Shown: positions 36,571-45,780 of the stretch, in pieces
How positions within the stretch are numbered: position 1 is the first letter of the stretch
Layout: every line of letters starts with the position of its first letter
Assembly: GCA_028292505.1 (NCBI GenBank)
Contig: JAQGMF010000029.1
Location: 1-64,000 of the forward strand
DNA from: Rhodocyclales bacterium
Lineage (GTDB): Bacteria > Pseudomonadota > Gammaproteobacteria > Burkholderiales > Rhodocyclaceae
Direction: 5' to 3'
Length of the DNA stretch: 64,000 bases
Position numbers and translations under genes: made by a program
The notes under the pieces: model-generated
Databases searched by the model: none
What the model saw: the letters and a program-made list of their open reading frames with translations, nothing else
Told to the model about the DNA's origin: nothing

Positions 36571-38670
36571 ATGGCAAGCGCCGGCACCAATTCGATCGAC
36601 CTCAGACAGTTATTTGCGCCGAGCAATATCCGTCAGCTAGCTGCGCCTATCCTGGTGCTGCTGGTGTTGTCGATGATGGTGCTGCCGCTGCCGGCCTTCG
36701 CGCTGGACGTGTTCTTCACCTTCAATATCGCCATCTCGATGATCGTGTTGCTGGTGGCGATGTACAACCGTCGTGCGCTGGACTTTTCGATCTTCCCGAC
36801 AGTGTTGCTGGTGACGACGCTGCTGCGTTTGTCGCTCAACGTGGCTTCGACGCGCGTGGTGCTGATGGAAGGCCACACCGGCCCCGATGCGGCGGGCAAG
36901 GTGATCGAGGCTTTCGGCCACTTCCTTGTTGGCGGCAATACGGCGGTGGGTATCGTCGTCTTCGTCATCATCACCGTCATCAACTTCGTGGTGATTACCA
37001 AGGGCGCGGGGCGTATTGCCGAAGTGGGTGCGCGCTTCACCCTTGATGCCATGCCCGGCAAACAGATGGCAATCGATGCCGACCTGAACGCAGGCCTCAT
37101 CGACGACAAGGAAGCTAAGCGCCGCCGCTCGGAAATATCGCAGGAAGCGGACTTCTACGGCGCTATGGACGGTGCTTCCAAGTTCGTGCGGGGTGATGCC
37201 GTCGCCGGCATCCTGATTCTCGTCATCAACATCATTGGTGGTCTGATCGTCGGCGTCGTGCAACATGACATGGACATAGGTCGTGCGGCCAACGACTACA
37301 CGCTGCTGACTATCGGTGACGGTCTTGTCGCGCAGATTCCTGCGCTCATCATCTCGGTGGCTGCGGGTCTGGTGGTGTCGCGTGTCGGCGATGAAGGCGA
37401 CATCGGTGCGCAATTCGTCAACCAGCTCTTCAACAACCCGCAAGTACTGTTACTTGCCGCTGTCATATTGGGTTTGCTCGGGTTGATTCCGGGCATGCCT
37501 AATATGGTGTTCCTGATGCTGGCCAGCGGTCTGGGTTACCTGGCTTGGAAGCAGGGCCGGCGCGTCGGCGCGGCGAAAGGCGATGAAGTCGAAAAACCCG
37601 CGGCGCAGGCCGCTGCGACTGCAGCCGAAATGGAGGCGAGCTGGAGCGACGTGACGCCGGTGGACGTCCTCGGTCTGGAGGTGGGTTATCGCCTGATTCC
37701 GATGGTCGACAAGAGCCAGAACGGCGAGCTGCTCACACGCATTCGTGGGCTGCGCAAGAAGTTTGCGCAGGACATCGGCTTCCTGCCTGCGCCCGTGCAT
37801 ATTCGCGACAACCTTGAGCTGCGCCCGAATATTTATCGCATCACGCTCAAGGGCGTCGAGATCGGGCAGGGCGAGGCATTTCCTGGCCAGTTCATGGCGA
37901 TCAATCCAGGACGCGTTTCGGGCCGGCTGCCCGGCAACGAAACCAAGGATCCCGCATTCGGCTTGCCGGCTGTGTGGGTCGATGCCGCGCTGCGCGACCA
38001 GGCGCATGCGCTGGGCTATACGGTGGTCGACGCCAGCACCGTGATCGCCACGCACATCAACCACGTCATTCTTTCCAATGCTGGCGATCTGCTGGGCCGC
38101 CAGGAAACGCAACAACTGCTCGACCATATCGCCAAGGATTCGCCCAAGCTCGTCGAAGATCTCGTGCCCAAAACATTGCCACTACATGTCGTACAACGCG
38201 TGCTGCAGCACTTGCTGGAAGAGGGCGTCAACATCCGCGACATGCGCAGCATCATCGAGGCCGTCGCCGAGAACGCTGCGCGCACGCAGGACCCGGCCGA
38301 ACTCGCTGCGCGCGTGCGCACCGCGCTGGGCCGCGCCATCGTGCAGGGCTTGTTCCCCGGCAGTGCGGAGATGCAGGTCATCGCGCTCGACCCTAGTCTT
38401 GAGCGTCTATTGCAGCAGGCCATGCAGAGCGGCGGCGCCGATGCGGCAGCGATTGAACCGGGTCTCGCCGATACACTGTTGCGCGATACGGCTACGGCCG
38501 CACAACGTCAGGAAGATCTCGGCCTCACGCCTGTTTTGTTGGTGCCGAATGGCTTGCGTTGGTTGTTGTCGCGCTTCCTGCGCCGCGCTGTGCCGTCGTT
38601 GAAAGTGATCGCGCATTCGGAGGTGCCCGAGTCGCGCACTATCCGCGTAACAGGTGTCATTGGCGGCTAA
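36571..38670 (+). CDS. flhA: flagellar export gate protein FlhA
   Basis: A 699-aa FlhA of normal length. About eight membrane helices occupy the first half, including ALDFSIFPTVLLVTTLLRLSLNVASTR and the FHIPEP-type loop (FTLDAMPGKQMAIDADLNAG). The cytoplasmic C-terminal domain (from about residue 350) docks chaperone-substrate complexes. It forms the proton-coupled export gate with FlhB. It is followed 64 bases later by flhF. Confidence 0.97.
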   Translation: MASAGTNSIDLRQLFAPSNIRQLAAPILVLLVLSMMVLPLPAFALDVFFTFNIAISMIVLLVAMYNRRALDFSIFPTVLLVTTLLRLSLNVASTRVVLMEGHTGPDAAGKVIEAFGHFLVGGNTAVGIVVFVIITVINFVVITKGAGRIAEVGARFTLDAMPGKQMAIDADLNAGLIDDKEAKRRRSEISQEADFYGAMDGASKFVRGDAVAGILILVINIIGGLIVGVVQHDMDIGRAANDYTLLTIGDGLVAQIPALIISVAAGLVVSRVGDEGDIGAQFVNQLFNNPQVLLLAAVILGLLGLIPGMPNMVFLMLASGLGYLAWKQGRRVGAAKGDEVEKPAAQAAATAAEMEASWSDVTPVDVLGLEVGYRLIPMVDKSQNGELLTRIRGLRKKFAQDIGFLPAPVHIRDNLELRPNIYRITLKGVEIGQGEAFPGQFMAINPGRVSGRLPGNETKDPAFGLPAVWVDAALRDQAHALGYTVVDASTVIATHINHVILSNAGDLLGRQETQQLLDHIAKDSPKLVEDLVPKTLPLHVVQRVLQHLLEEGVNIRDMRSIIEAVAENAARTQDPAELAARVRTALGRAIVQGLFPGSAEMQVIALDPSLERLLQQAMQSGGADAAAIEPGLADTLLRDTATAAQRQEDLGLTPVLLVPNGLRWLLSRFLRRAVPSLKVIAHSEVPESRTIRVTGVIGG

Positions 38671-38734
38671 TTGCCGTGCATGACAAAAGCATTTTAAGTG
38701 GTGGGTGGTCATGGAAGGTAGAGGGAGGTAAGTC

Positions 38735-40216
38735 ATGGTGAGTGTCCGCAAATTTTTCGGCAAAACCGCGCGTGAAGCGCTGATGGCATTGAAGGCGGAA
38801 CTAGGCGCCGACGCTGTCGTGCTGTCCAATCGCGCCGTGCCGGGTGGTGTCGAAATCGTGGCCTTGCCCGCCGAATCGATGGGCGAGCTCAATGCCACCG
38901 TGCGTGCTGCACGCCAGCCTGCGCCGCCGCCCGCCATGCCTGCGCGTACGCTATCTGCCGCAAGCGCGGAGCGAACGCCCGAAGACGAGCACAGCGCCAA
39001 CATTGGCAAGCAGATCGCCGTCCAATTGGCGCGCCGCAGCCAGGCACAGGCGGCACCGAAGCCGGTGTTCCGTTCCGGCATCGAAGCGCCTGCGCACGAT
39101 GAAGACCGCGGTGGAAAACAGATGGTGCGATCCTTCAATCCGCCACGCGTCGCGCTCAACGATGGCGAAGCCATGCAGCTTTCTCCATCGACGCGTGAGG
39201 AACGCCGTGCGCAGCAGACCGAGGAAATTTCCGAAGCACGCGTGCATAGTCTGGAAGCTACCAACGCGCAACTCATGCAAGAGTTAAACTCGATCAAGGG
39301 CATGCTGGAGCGTCAGCTTGCCGGCTTTGCGTGGAGCGAGATTTCGCGCAATGCGCCAGCACGCACGCAGATGATGAGCGAATTGCTGGAAGTGGGATTC
39401 TCCGCGCAACTCACGCGCCGCCTTACCGAAAATATTCCGGCCGAAGCGCAGATCAGCGAGGCGCGCGACGAAGTGCGGCGTTTGATCAATCGCGATCTGC
39501 GTATGCAGGACAATACCAATGACATCATCGATCGTGGCGGTGTTTACGCGCTCGTTGGCCCGACTGGCGTAGGCAAGACCACGACCACGGCCAAACTCGC
39601 GGCGCGCTGCGTCGTGCGCCATGGCGCGGACCAGTTGGCGCTGATCACCACCGACGGCTACCGGATCGGCGCGCACGAACAATTGCGTATTTATGGTCGC
39701 ATTCTCGGCGTGCAGGTACACGTGGTGCGCGATGCCAGCGATCTGCGTCAGACGCTGCAGGATTTACGCAAAAAGCATATGGTACTGATCGATACCGTCG
39801 GCATGGGTCAGCGCGACAAGATGGTGGGCGAACAATCCGCCATGCTGACTTCGGCCGGCAATGTGCGCCGCCTGTTGTGCCTCAACGCCACAGCGCGTGG
39901 CGACACGCTCGATGACGTGGTGCGTGCCTACGAGGGGCCCGATCTGGCCGGTTGTATCTTCACCAAGCTCGACGAGGCGGCCTCGGTGGCGCCGGCATTG
40001 GACGTGGCCATGCGCCACGAGCTGTCATTGTTCTACATCGCCAACGGGCAACGCGTGCCGGAAGATCTGCACCTGCCTAACCGCACCTACCTAGTTCACC
40101 GCGCCATGCGCGAGATCGCGCCAGACTCGCCCTACAAGATGGATCGCGCCGACACGGGTCTGCTCATGTCCGCAACGCGCTCGCCAGGCGTAGCGCGTGG
40201 AGCAACCGGCGCATGA
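38735..40216 (+). CDS. flhF: flagellar biosynthesis GTPase FlhF
   Basis: A 493-aa SRP-type GTPase that places and numbers polar flagella. The N-terminal B domain starts MVSVRKFFGKTAREALMALK and contains the family's variable, proline-rich linker. The NG domain has the P-loop GPTGVGKTTTTAKLAAR, then DTVGMGQRDK (G3) and TKLDEA (G4). GGGAGG lies 7 bases upstream of the ATG. It overlaps the FlhG-like gene by four bases (ATGA). Confidence 0.95.
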   Translation: MVSVRKFFGKTAREALMALKAELGADAVVLSNRAVPGGVEIVALPAESMGELNATVRAARQPAPPPAMPARTLSAASAERTPEDEHSANIGKQIAVQLARRSQAQAAPKPVFRSGIEAPAHDEDRGGKQMVRSFNPPRVALNDGEAMQLSPSTREERRAQQTEEISEARVHSLEATNAQLMQELNSIKGMLERQLAGFAWSEISRNAPARTQMMSELLEVGFSAQLTRRLTENIPAEAQISEARDEVRRLINRDLRMQDNTNDIIDRGGVYALVGPTGVGKTTTTAKLAARCVVRHGADQLALITTDGYRIGAHEQLRIYGRILGVQVHVVRDASDLRQTLQDLRKKHMVLIDTVGMGQRDKMVGEQSAMLTSAGNVRRLLCLNATARGDTLDDVVRAYEGPDLAGCIFTKLDEAASVAPALDVAMRHELSLFYIANGQRVPEDLHLPNRTYLVHRAMREIAPDSPYKMDRADTGLLMSATRSPGVARGATGA

Positions 40217-41034
40217 CTCATCCAAGCGATCAGGCCGCGGGTTTGCGCGCCATGCTCAACCACTCACCGCCCGAAGTGCTTGCCATCGTGCCGTGCGGCG
40301 CTGCGGCGATGCGCTGGGTGGCGCGGCAGGCGAATCAACGTGCGGCGGTTGGACAACGTGTCCTGGCCTTCGACGAATGGCAGATATCCGGTAATTTTTC
40401 GGACTGCGTCGGCGTTTCGCCACGCTTCGATCTGCAGCAGGCGGTGGAAGGACAGATCGATGTCGAGCAATGCGTAGCGGAAACGCGGCCGACACATGTC
40501 GGGCAAATCGGCCTGGGTGTTCTATCTGTTGCAAGATTGGCGCGCGAAATCGATGGCAACCGCATCTTGCAGCAGCGCACCCTGAGCTGCCTGCTACGCT
40601 TACAGGCAAGCTCGGATGAATGGCTGCTGCTTGCGCGGCCATGCGACCTTACTGGCCTATCGTCATTCGCCCGCGCCGCGCCGCGCCTCCTGCTGGTGGT
40701 TGAACCCGTTGAACGTGCCATTACCGAAGCCTACGCAGCGCTAAAGAGATTGGTTCGCGGTGCCGATACCTTAGCAGTCGGGATCAGCGTCGTGGGCCCG
40801 GATGAGGCCCAGGCCCGCGCCTTAGCCACACGGTTTCAGCGCGTAGCCGCCACGCAACTGGGGGTGCATGTCCAGCCGGTGACCAGCGTGGGCGAGGCAA
40901 TCGGGCTGGCGGACCCACAATCGCCAAGTACGGAAGACGCCCAAGGATTCACCGAAAGACTATTGCAACAAGCGAAAAACCCGATTGCGCCACTCGCTGC
41001 TGGCGCCAACCGTGGTCGAGCCCTGGTGTACTGA
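40213..41034 (+). CDS. FlhG/MinD-like protein lacking the ATP-binding P-loop
   Basis: A 273-aa protein in the position where flhG (fleN), the MinD-type ATPase that limits flagellar number, normally follows flhF. Several blocks keep FlhG order: EVLAIVPCG at strand 1, QRVLAFDEW at strand 2 (DAD in true MinD proteins), CVGVSPRFDLQQAVEG (usually LGLxPxxxLxHxLxG) and DTLAVGISVVGPDEAQARALATRF in the C-terminal half. The deviant Walker A (KGGVGKT) is absent: the corresponding segment is PCGAAAMRWVAR. A pseudo-ATPase relative of FlhG is the best reading. Coding quality is good and there are no frameshifts. Confidence 0.65.
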   Translation: MTHPSDQAAGLRAMLNHSPPEVLAIVPCGAAAMRWVARQANQRAAVGQRVLAFDEWQISGNFSDCVGVSPRFDLQQAVEGQIDVEQCVAETRPTHVGQIGLGVLSVARLAREIDGNRILQQRTLSCLLRLQASSDEWLLLARPCDLTGLSSFARAAPRLLLVVEPVERAITEAYAALKRLVRGADTLAVGISVVGPDEAQARALATRFQRVAATQLGVHVQPVTSVGEAIGLADPQSPSTEDAQGFTERLLQQAKNPIAPLAAGANRGRALVY

Positions 41035-41194
41035 TATTGCGGCCTAGCCGCGAATAGAGCACGAACAGCACTCTTTTTCTGCAACGCATGTTGCGCGTGC
41101 CCGGAGCACAATGGATTCATCGGCTGGGGTACAACCAGCTTCAAGGCAAGTGCAGTGTCAATAAACTCCGACTGGGTCTGATTGAGAGAGCAGC

Positions 41195-41962
41195 ATGTAC
41201 AACGCAGCTGGAACCCTGGATAAAGATCAGCTTGTGGCGCGTTACGCACCTCTGGTCAAACGCATTGCCTATCACCTCATGGCCAAGTTACCGGCCAGCG
41301 TGCAGGTGGAAGACATTATTCAAAACGGCATGCTTGGTCTGCTCGACGCCATCGGGCGCTACGAGGAGGGCCTGGGTGCGCAGTTCGAAACCTATGCCGT
41401 GCAGCGTATCCGTGGCGCCATGCTCGATGGTCTGCGCGAGAACGACTGGCTACCGCGCAGCCTGCGGCGCGAGATGCGCCGCATCGAGACCGCCATCCAC
41501 AACCTCGAACAACAGCATGGTCGCCAACCGACCGAACGCGAACTCGCAGAGACGCTGGGCATGACACTCGCCGACTACCAGAAGATGCTGCAGGAAGCGC
41601 GTGGCTATCAGCTCGTGTACTTCGAAGACTTCGGCGACGAGGACGAAGACGACTATCTCGAACGTCATATCGTCGGCGCCAGCGGCGATCCGCTCGACCT
41701 GCTCGAAGACGCCAGCATGCGCAAGGTGCTCGTCAAAGCCATCGAAGATCTGCCTGACCGCGAGAAGATGGTCATGGGCCTCTACTACGAAGAAGACCTC
41801 AACCTGCGCGAAATCGGCGAGGTGTTGGGTGTGTCCGAATCGCGTGTATGTCAACTGCATAGCCAGGCCATCGCTCGTCTGCGCTCGCGTATTGCCAGCG
41901 GCCGCGAATCGTCGCTACAAGCTGGCGGCGGTGGCGGAGGGCGGCGCGCGAGTGCCGCCTAG
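41195..41962 (+). CDS. fliA: flagellar RNA polymerase sigma factor 28
   Basis: A 255-aa sigma factor for late flagellar and chemotaxis genes. Region 2 (LVKRIAYHLMAKLPASVQVEDIIQNGMLGLLDAI) and FETYAVQRIRGAMLDGLRENDWLPRSLRR, region 3, and region 4 (LREIGEVLGVSESRVCQLHSQAI) are all intact. GAGAG lies about 7 bases upstream. The Gly-rich C-terminal tail (QAGGGGGGRRASAA) is unusual but harmless. A near-consensus site for this factor exists at 34787-34813. Confidence 0.96.
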   Translation: MYNAAGTLDKDQLVARYAPLVKRIAYHLMAKLPASVQVEDIIQNGMLGLLDAIGRYEEGLGAQFETYAVQRIRGAMLDGLRENDWLPRSLRREMRRIETAIHNLEQQHGRQPTERELAETLGMTLADYQKMLQEARGYQLVYFEDFGDEDEDDYLERHIVGASGDPLDLLEDASMRKVLVKAIEDLPDREKMVMGLYYEEDLNLREIGEVLGVSESRVCQLHSQAIARLRSRIASGRESSLQAGGGGGGRRASAA

Positions 41963-42021
41963 GCTGGCGACCGCCTTATTTTCGTCACTCCTTCGACACA
42001 CTTTCCGACCGAACAGGAAAC

Positions 42022-42762
42022 ATGGACGTCATAAGTCTGGCGGGGCTACTGTTTGCAGTCGTGGCTATCATCGGGGGGCAACTTCTCGAAGGTGGGCACA
42101 TCAACTCGCTCATCCAGCCGACAGCATTCCTGATCGTCATGGGCGGCACGATCGGTGCCGTCATGCTGCAAAGTCCCTGGCGCACTTTCATTACCGGTCT
42201 GCGCATCTCGCGCTGGGTGATCAAACCGCCCGTTCCGCCGTTACCAGAACTCATCGAACAGATCGTCGGCTGGAGCAATATCGCGCGCCGCGAAGGCCTC
42301 TTGTCTCTCGAAAACAAGATGGAGGCGATGAGCGATCCCTTCATGCGCAAGGGTCTGCAATTGCTTGTCGATGGCGTTGAGCCCGAGCACATCCGCGAGG
42401 TCATGGAAGTCGAGATCGGCACCTGGGAAAGCGATATGAAGCAGGCGTCCAAAATATGGGACGCCGCAGGCGGCTACGCGCCCACCGTCGGCATTCTCGG
42501 CGCCGTGATGGGCCTTATCCACGTCATGGAAAATCTCTCCGACCCTGCCAAGCTCGGCGGTGGCATTGCGGTCGCCTTCGTGGCGACCATCTACGGCGTC
42601 GGCTCTGCCAACCTGATCTTCCTGCCAGTGGCCAAGAAGCTTCAGGCCAACATCATGCGTCTCGTGGCGGTGCGGGAAATGGTGCTGGAAGGCATCGTGC
42701 GCATCGCCCATGGCGACAACCCGCGCATCATCGAAAGCCGTTTGCAGGGTTATATCGTTTGA
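42022..42762 (+). CDS. motC: flagellar motor stator protein, MotA/MotC type
   Basis: A 246-aa stator subunit with four membrane helices. LLFAVVAIIGGQLLEGG, FLIVMGGTIGAVMLQSP, GGYAPTVGILGAVMGLIHVMENL and GGGIAVAFVATIYGVGSANLIFLP follow the MotA/ExbB family. Length and the GGQLLEGG loop fit the MotC/PomA-like group (about 246 aa) rather than E. coli MotA (295 aa). The gene normally precedes motD/motB, but here a dRS3 pair begins 5 bases after its stop and the next gene is on the opposite strand. Confidence 0.9.
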   Translation: MDVISLAGLLFAVVAIIGGQLLEGGHINSLIQPTAFLIVMGGTIGAVMLQSPWRTFITGLRISRWVIKPPVPPLPELIEQIVGWSNIARREGLLSLENKMEAMSDPFMRKGLQLLVDGVEPEHIREVMEVEIGTWESDMKQASKIWDAAGGYAPTVGILGAVMGLIHVMENLSDPAKLGGGIAVAFVATIYGVGSANLIFLPVAKKLQANIMRLVAVREMVLEGIVRIAHGDNPRIIESRLQGYIV

Positions 42763-42766
42763 TGCC

Positions 42767-42852
42767 GTCATTCCCGCGAAAGCGGGAATCCACTTTCAGG
42801 GTAGCAAGCTGCATTGAGGGGCTAAGTGGATTCCCGCTTTCGCGGGAATGAC
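42767..42852. repeat. paired dRS3-like element after motC
   Basis: Cores ATTCCCGCGAAAGCGGGAAT (from 42770) and ATTCCCGCTTTCGCGGGAAT (ending near 42850) face each other across about 40 bases, with GTC/GAC borders. It is nearly identical in its ends to the copy at 4849-4934, while the interior is different. It fills the whole interval between the convergent motC and spoVR genes. Confidence 0.85.
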
Positions 42853-42861
42853 GGGTGAGAA

Positions 42862-44409
42862 CTACGCGACCGTCGGCATCGCAGTCCGTGTTTCCACACG
42901 GCATTCGCGCGTGCGCTGGATGATGCCATCGTCATCAGCAGTTTCAAGGCGTACCGTGAAACCCCACAGCCGTGCTACGTGTTTGAGCATCTCGTCAGCG
43001 CTGGCCGCGAGTGGGCGGCGTTTGAAGGCCTGGTGACGCAAGGTCAGCGAACGGTCGCCGCGCACGTCGACATTCCACACTTGCAGGTTGGGTTCTTTCG
43101 AGCCGATGTTGTATTGCTCCGACATCGTTTCGCGGATTTTCTGGTAGCCGGCATCATCATGGATGGCCGCAACCTTGAGACGTGTTTCGTCGTCATCGTC
43201 GAGGATCGCGAACAGTCGGAAATCGCGTATGACCTTGGGCGACAGAAACTGCGCGACAAAGCTCTCGTCCTTGAAATTGCGCATGGCGAAGTCGAAGGTC
43301 TCGCGCCAGTTGGAGCCGGCGATATCCGGGAACCAGCGGTAGTCTTCTTCAGTCGGTTCGTCGCAGATGCGGCGAATATCGGTCCACATCGCAAAGCCGA
43401 GCGCATAGGGATTGATGCCACGATGCCAGGGCACGTTATATGGCGGTTGCATGACGACATTGGTGTGGGAGTGCAGAAACTCCATCATGAAGCTGTCGGC
43501 CAATAGGCCTTCGTCATAAAGCGTGTTGAGCAGCGTGTAGTGCCAGTACGTTGCCCAGCCTTCGTTCATGACCTGCGTCTGACGTTGCGGGAAGAAGTAT
43601 TGCGAGACCTTGCGCACGATGCGCACGACTTCGCGTTGCCAGGGCTCCAGTAGCGGCGCGCTCTTCTCGATGAAGTACAGCAGGTTCTCTTCTGGCTCGG
43701 AAGGGAAGCGGCGCTCGGCCGATTGCGAGGCCTTGGCTTCCTGCATCGGGAGCGTGCGCCACAAGTCATTGACCTGCGATTGCAGGTAATCCTCGCGCTC
43801 CTTCTGACGCAGTTTCTCTTTCTGCATCGAGAGCTTGGGCGGACGCTTGTAGCGGTCGACGCCGACGCTCATGAGTGCATGGCAGGAGTCGAGCAGTAGC
43901 TCGACGGCTTCTTCGCCATGACGCTCTTCGCATTCGGCCAGAAAGTTCTTGGCGAAGATCAGGTAGTCGACAATCGCGTCGGCGTTGGTCCAGGCGCGGA
44001 ACAGGTAGTTGCCCTTGAAGAACGAGTTGTGTCCGTAGGCAGCGTGTGCGATCACCAGCGCCTGCATCGTCATGGTGTTCTCTTCCATGAGATAGGAAAT
44101 GCAGGGGTTGGAGTTGATGACAATTTCATAGGCCAGACCCATCTGGCCGCGCCGATACCCCTTTTCGGTGGAGATGAACTGCTTGCCGAAGCTCCAGTGG
44201 TTGTAGTTCACTGGCATGCCGACCGAGGCGTATGCATCCATCATCTGCTCGGCGGTGATCACCTCAATCTGGTTCGGATAGGTATCCAGACCGTAGCCAT
44301 GGGCGACGCGGCGGATTTCCTTGTGGTATTCCTCGATGAGTTCGAAGTTCCACTCGGACGGCGCGGGTAGCGGCTTTCGGTTGCGTTTCTTGGGAGATGC
44401 GTTGCTCAT
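42862..44409 (-). CDS. spoVR: SpoVR family protein
   Basis: A 515-aa member of the SpoVR/YcgB family. Its start WNFELIEEYHKEIRRVAHGYGLDTYPNQIEVI (given in part) and the segments VIAHAAYGHNSFFKGNYLF and NEGWATYWHYTLLNTLYDEG are strongly conserved. In Bacillus the protein is needed for spore cortex; in non-sporulating proteobacteria it is a stress-induced protein of unknown mechanism, encoded with DUF444 and PrkA. It overlaps the DUF444 gene stop by four bases. Confidence 0.94.
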   Translation of the reverse strand: MSNASPKKRNRKPLPAPSEWNFELIEEYHKEIRRVAHGYGLDTYPNQIEVITAEQMMDAYASVGMPVNYNHWSFGKQFISTEKGYRRGQMGLAYEIVINSNPCISYLMEENTMTMQALVIAHAAYGHNSFFKGNYLFRAWTNADAIVDYLIFAKNFLAECEERHGEEAVELLLDSCHALMSVGVDRYKRPPKLSMQKEKLRQKEREDYLQSQVNDLWRTLPMQEAKASQSAERRFPSEPEENLLYFIEKSAPLLEPWQREVVRIVRKVSQYFFPQRQTQVMNEGWATYWHYTLLNTLYDEGLLADSFMMEFLHSHTNVVMQPPYNVPWHRGINPYALGFAMWTDIRRICDEPTEEDYRWFPDIAGSNWRETFDFAMRNFKDESFVAQFLSPKVIRDFRLFAILDDDDETRLKVAAIHDDAGYQKIRETMSEQYNIGSKEPNLQVWNVDVRGDRSLTLRHQAFKRRPLAASADEMLKHVARLWGFTVRLETADDDGIIQRTRECRVETRTAMPTVA

Positions 44410-45668
44410 ACGAGTGTCTTCTTGAAGAGTTCGCGAAAGACCGGATAGATGTCGGCGTATTTTTCGATGCGTTGCATGGCGAAGTTGCTATGTGCGCCGA
44501 CCAGCTTTTCATATTCGCGCCACAGGTTTTGCGGTTCGCCAGGCGTGATCTCGATGTAGGCAAAGAACTGCATGAAGGGCAGGATCGCGCTGGACAGCAA
44601 CTCCTTGCAGCGCGGCGAATCGTTTTCCCAGTTGTCGCCGTCCGAAGCTTGCGCACCGTAGATGTTCCACAGGCCCGAGGCGTAACGCTCCTGCACGATG
44701 TCGCGCATCATGTCGAGCGCGCTGGAGACGACCGTGCCGCCGGATTCGCGCGAATGGAAGAAATTCTCCTCGTCCACTTCCTTGGCGATGGTGTGATGAC
44801 GAATGAATACGACTTCAATGTGCTCGTAGGTGCGCGTCAGGAACAGGTAGAGCAGCATGAAGAAGCGTTTGGCGGTGGCCTTCTTCTCCTCGTCCATCGA
44901 ACCTGAAACGTCCATCAGGCAAAACATGACGGCCTGCATGGAAGGCACAGGCGTCTTGATGCGGTTGTTGTAGCGCAGATCGAAGGTGTCCAGGAAGGGA
45001 ATCGCTTCGATCTTGATGCGTAGCAGCGTGGCCTCTTCCTTCAGCGCGCGGATTGCTTCCTCATCCTGCGGCGTTTGCGCTTCCAGCTCTTCGATCTCTT
45101 TGTGCAATTCACGCAGCCGGGCGTTATGCGGGCCGGATAAGGCGAGGCGGCGTCCCAGCGCGCTGCGCATGGAGCGCACGAGGTTGAGATTGGTCGGCAC
45201 GCCGTCCGCCGCAAAACCGGCGCGGTGCGATTTGTATTCCGGGATCTTGGCGAGCTGCGTCTTGATCAGGTTGGGTAGCGCCAGATCGTCGAAGAAGATG
45301 TCGAGAAATTCTTCACGCGAGAGCTGGAAGCCGAATTCGTCTTCGCTCTCGCCCTCGTTGCTCGCGCCCTTGCCTGAGCCCGAGCCGCCGTTGAGCGGAC
45401 GGCTGATTTCGTCACCCGTGGAGAACTGGTCGTTGCCGCTATAAACCTGTTCCCAGATGCCGCCGTCGCCATGCTGGAAATGGGGTTCGGATAAATCCTT
45501 GGCGGGAATCGTGACGTTCTCGCCGTTGTCCAGATCCTTGATGGAGCGGCCGTCGATGGCGTCGGCCACCGCCTTGCGAATCTGCCCCTTGAAGCGGCGC
45601 ATGAAGCGTTGGCGATTGACCGCGCTTTTGTTCCTGCTATCTGAGCGTCTATCGATGATGCGGACCAT
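44406..45668 (-). CDS. yeaH: DUF444 (YeaH/YhbH) protein with von Willebrand A-type domain
   Basis: A 420-aa protein. The basic N-terminus (MVRIIDRRSDSRNKSAVNRQRFMRRFKGQIRKAV, in part) and the C-terminal MFCLMDVSGSMDEEKKATAKRFF carry the MIDAS-like DxSGS metal site, and EVVFIRHHTIAKEVDEENFFHSRESGGT follows (shortened). It is the middle gene of the prkA-yeaH-spoVR module, conserved across bacteria, and in E. coli acts with the kinase YeaG under nutrient stress. Confidence 0.94.
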   Translation of the reverse strand: MVRIIDRRSDSRNKSAVNRQRFMRRFKGQIRKAVADAIDGRSIKDLDNGENVTIPAKDLSEPHFQHGDGGIWEQVYSGNDQFSTGDEISRPLNGGSGSGKGASNEGESEDEFGFQLSREEFLDIFFDDLALPNLIKTQLAKIPEYKSHRAGFAADGVPTNLNLVRSMRSALGRRLALSGPHNARLRELHKEIEELEAQTPQDEEAIRALKEEATLLRIKIEAIPFLDTFDLRYNNRIKTPVPSMQAVMFCLMDVSGSMDEEKKATAKRFFMLLYLFLTRTYEHIEVVFIRHHTIAKEVDEENFFHSRESGGTVVSSALDMMRDIVQERYASGLWNIYGAQASDGDNWENDSPRCKELLSSAILPFMQFFAYIEITPGEPQNLWREYEKLVGAHSNFAMQRIEKYADIYPVFRELFKKTLV

Positions 45669-45780
45669 GTCGGTTCCAGATCGATCTTTCGGTTATAGAG
45701 GGCAGGGCGGCTGGCTGTCTATTTATACTGCATACACAGCCAGCTTCAAACGAACTGCGTGCGGCTTCAATACAGATGCA

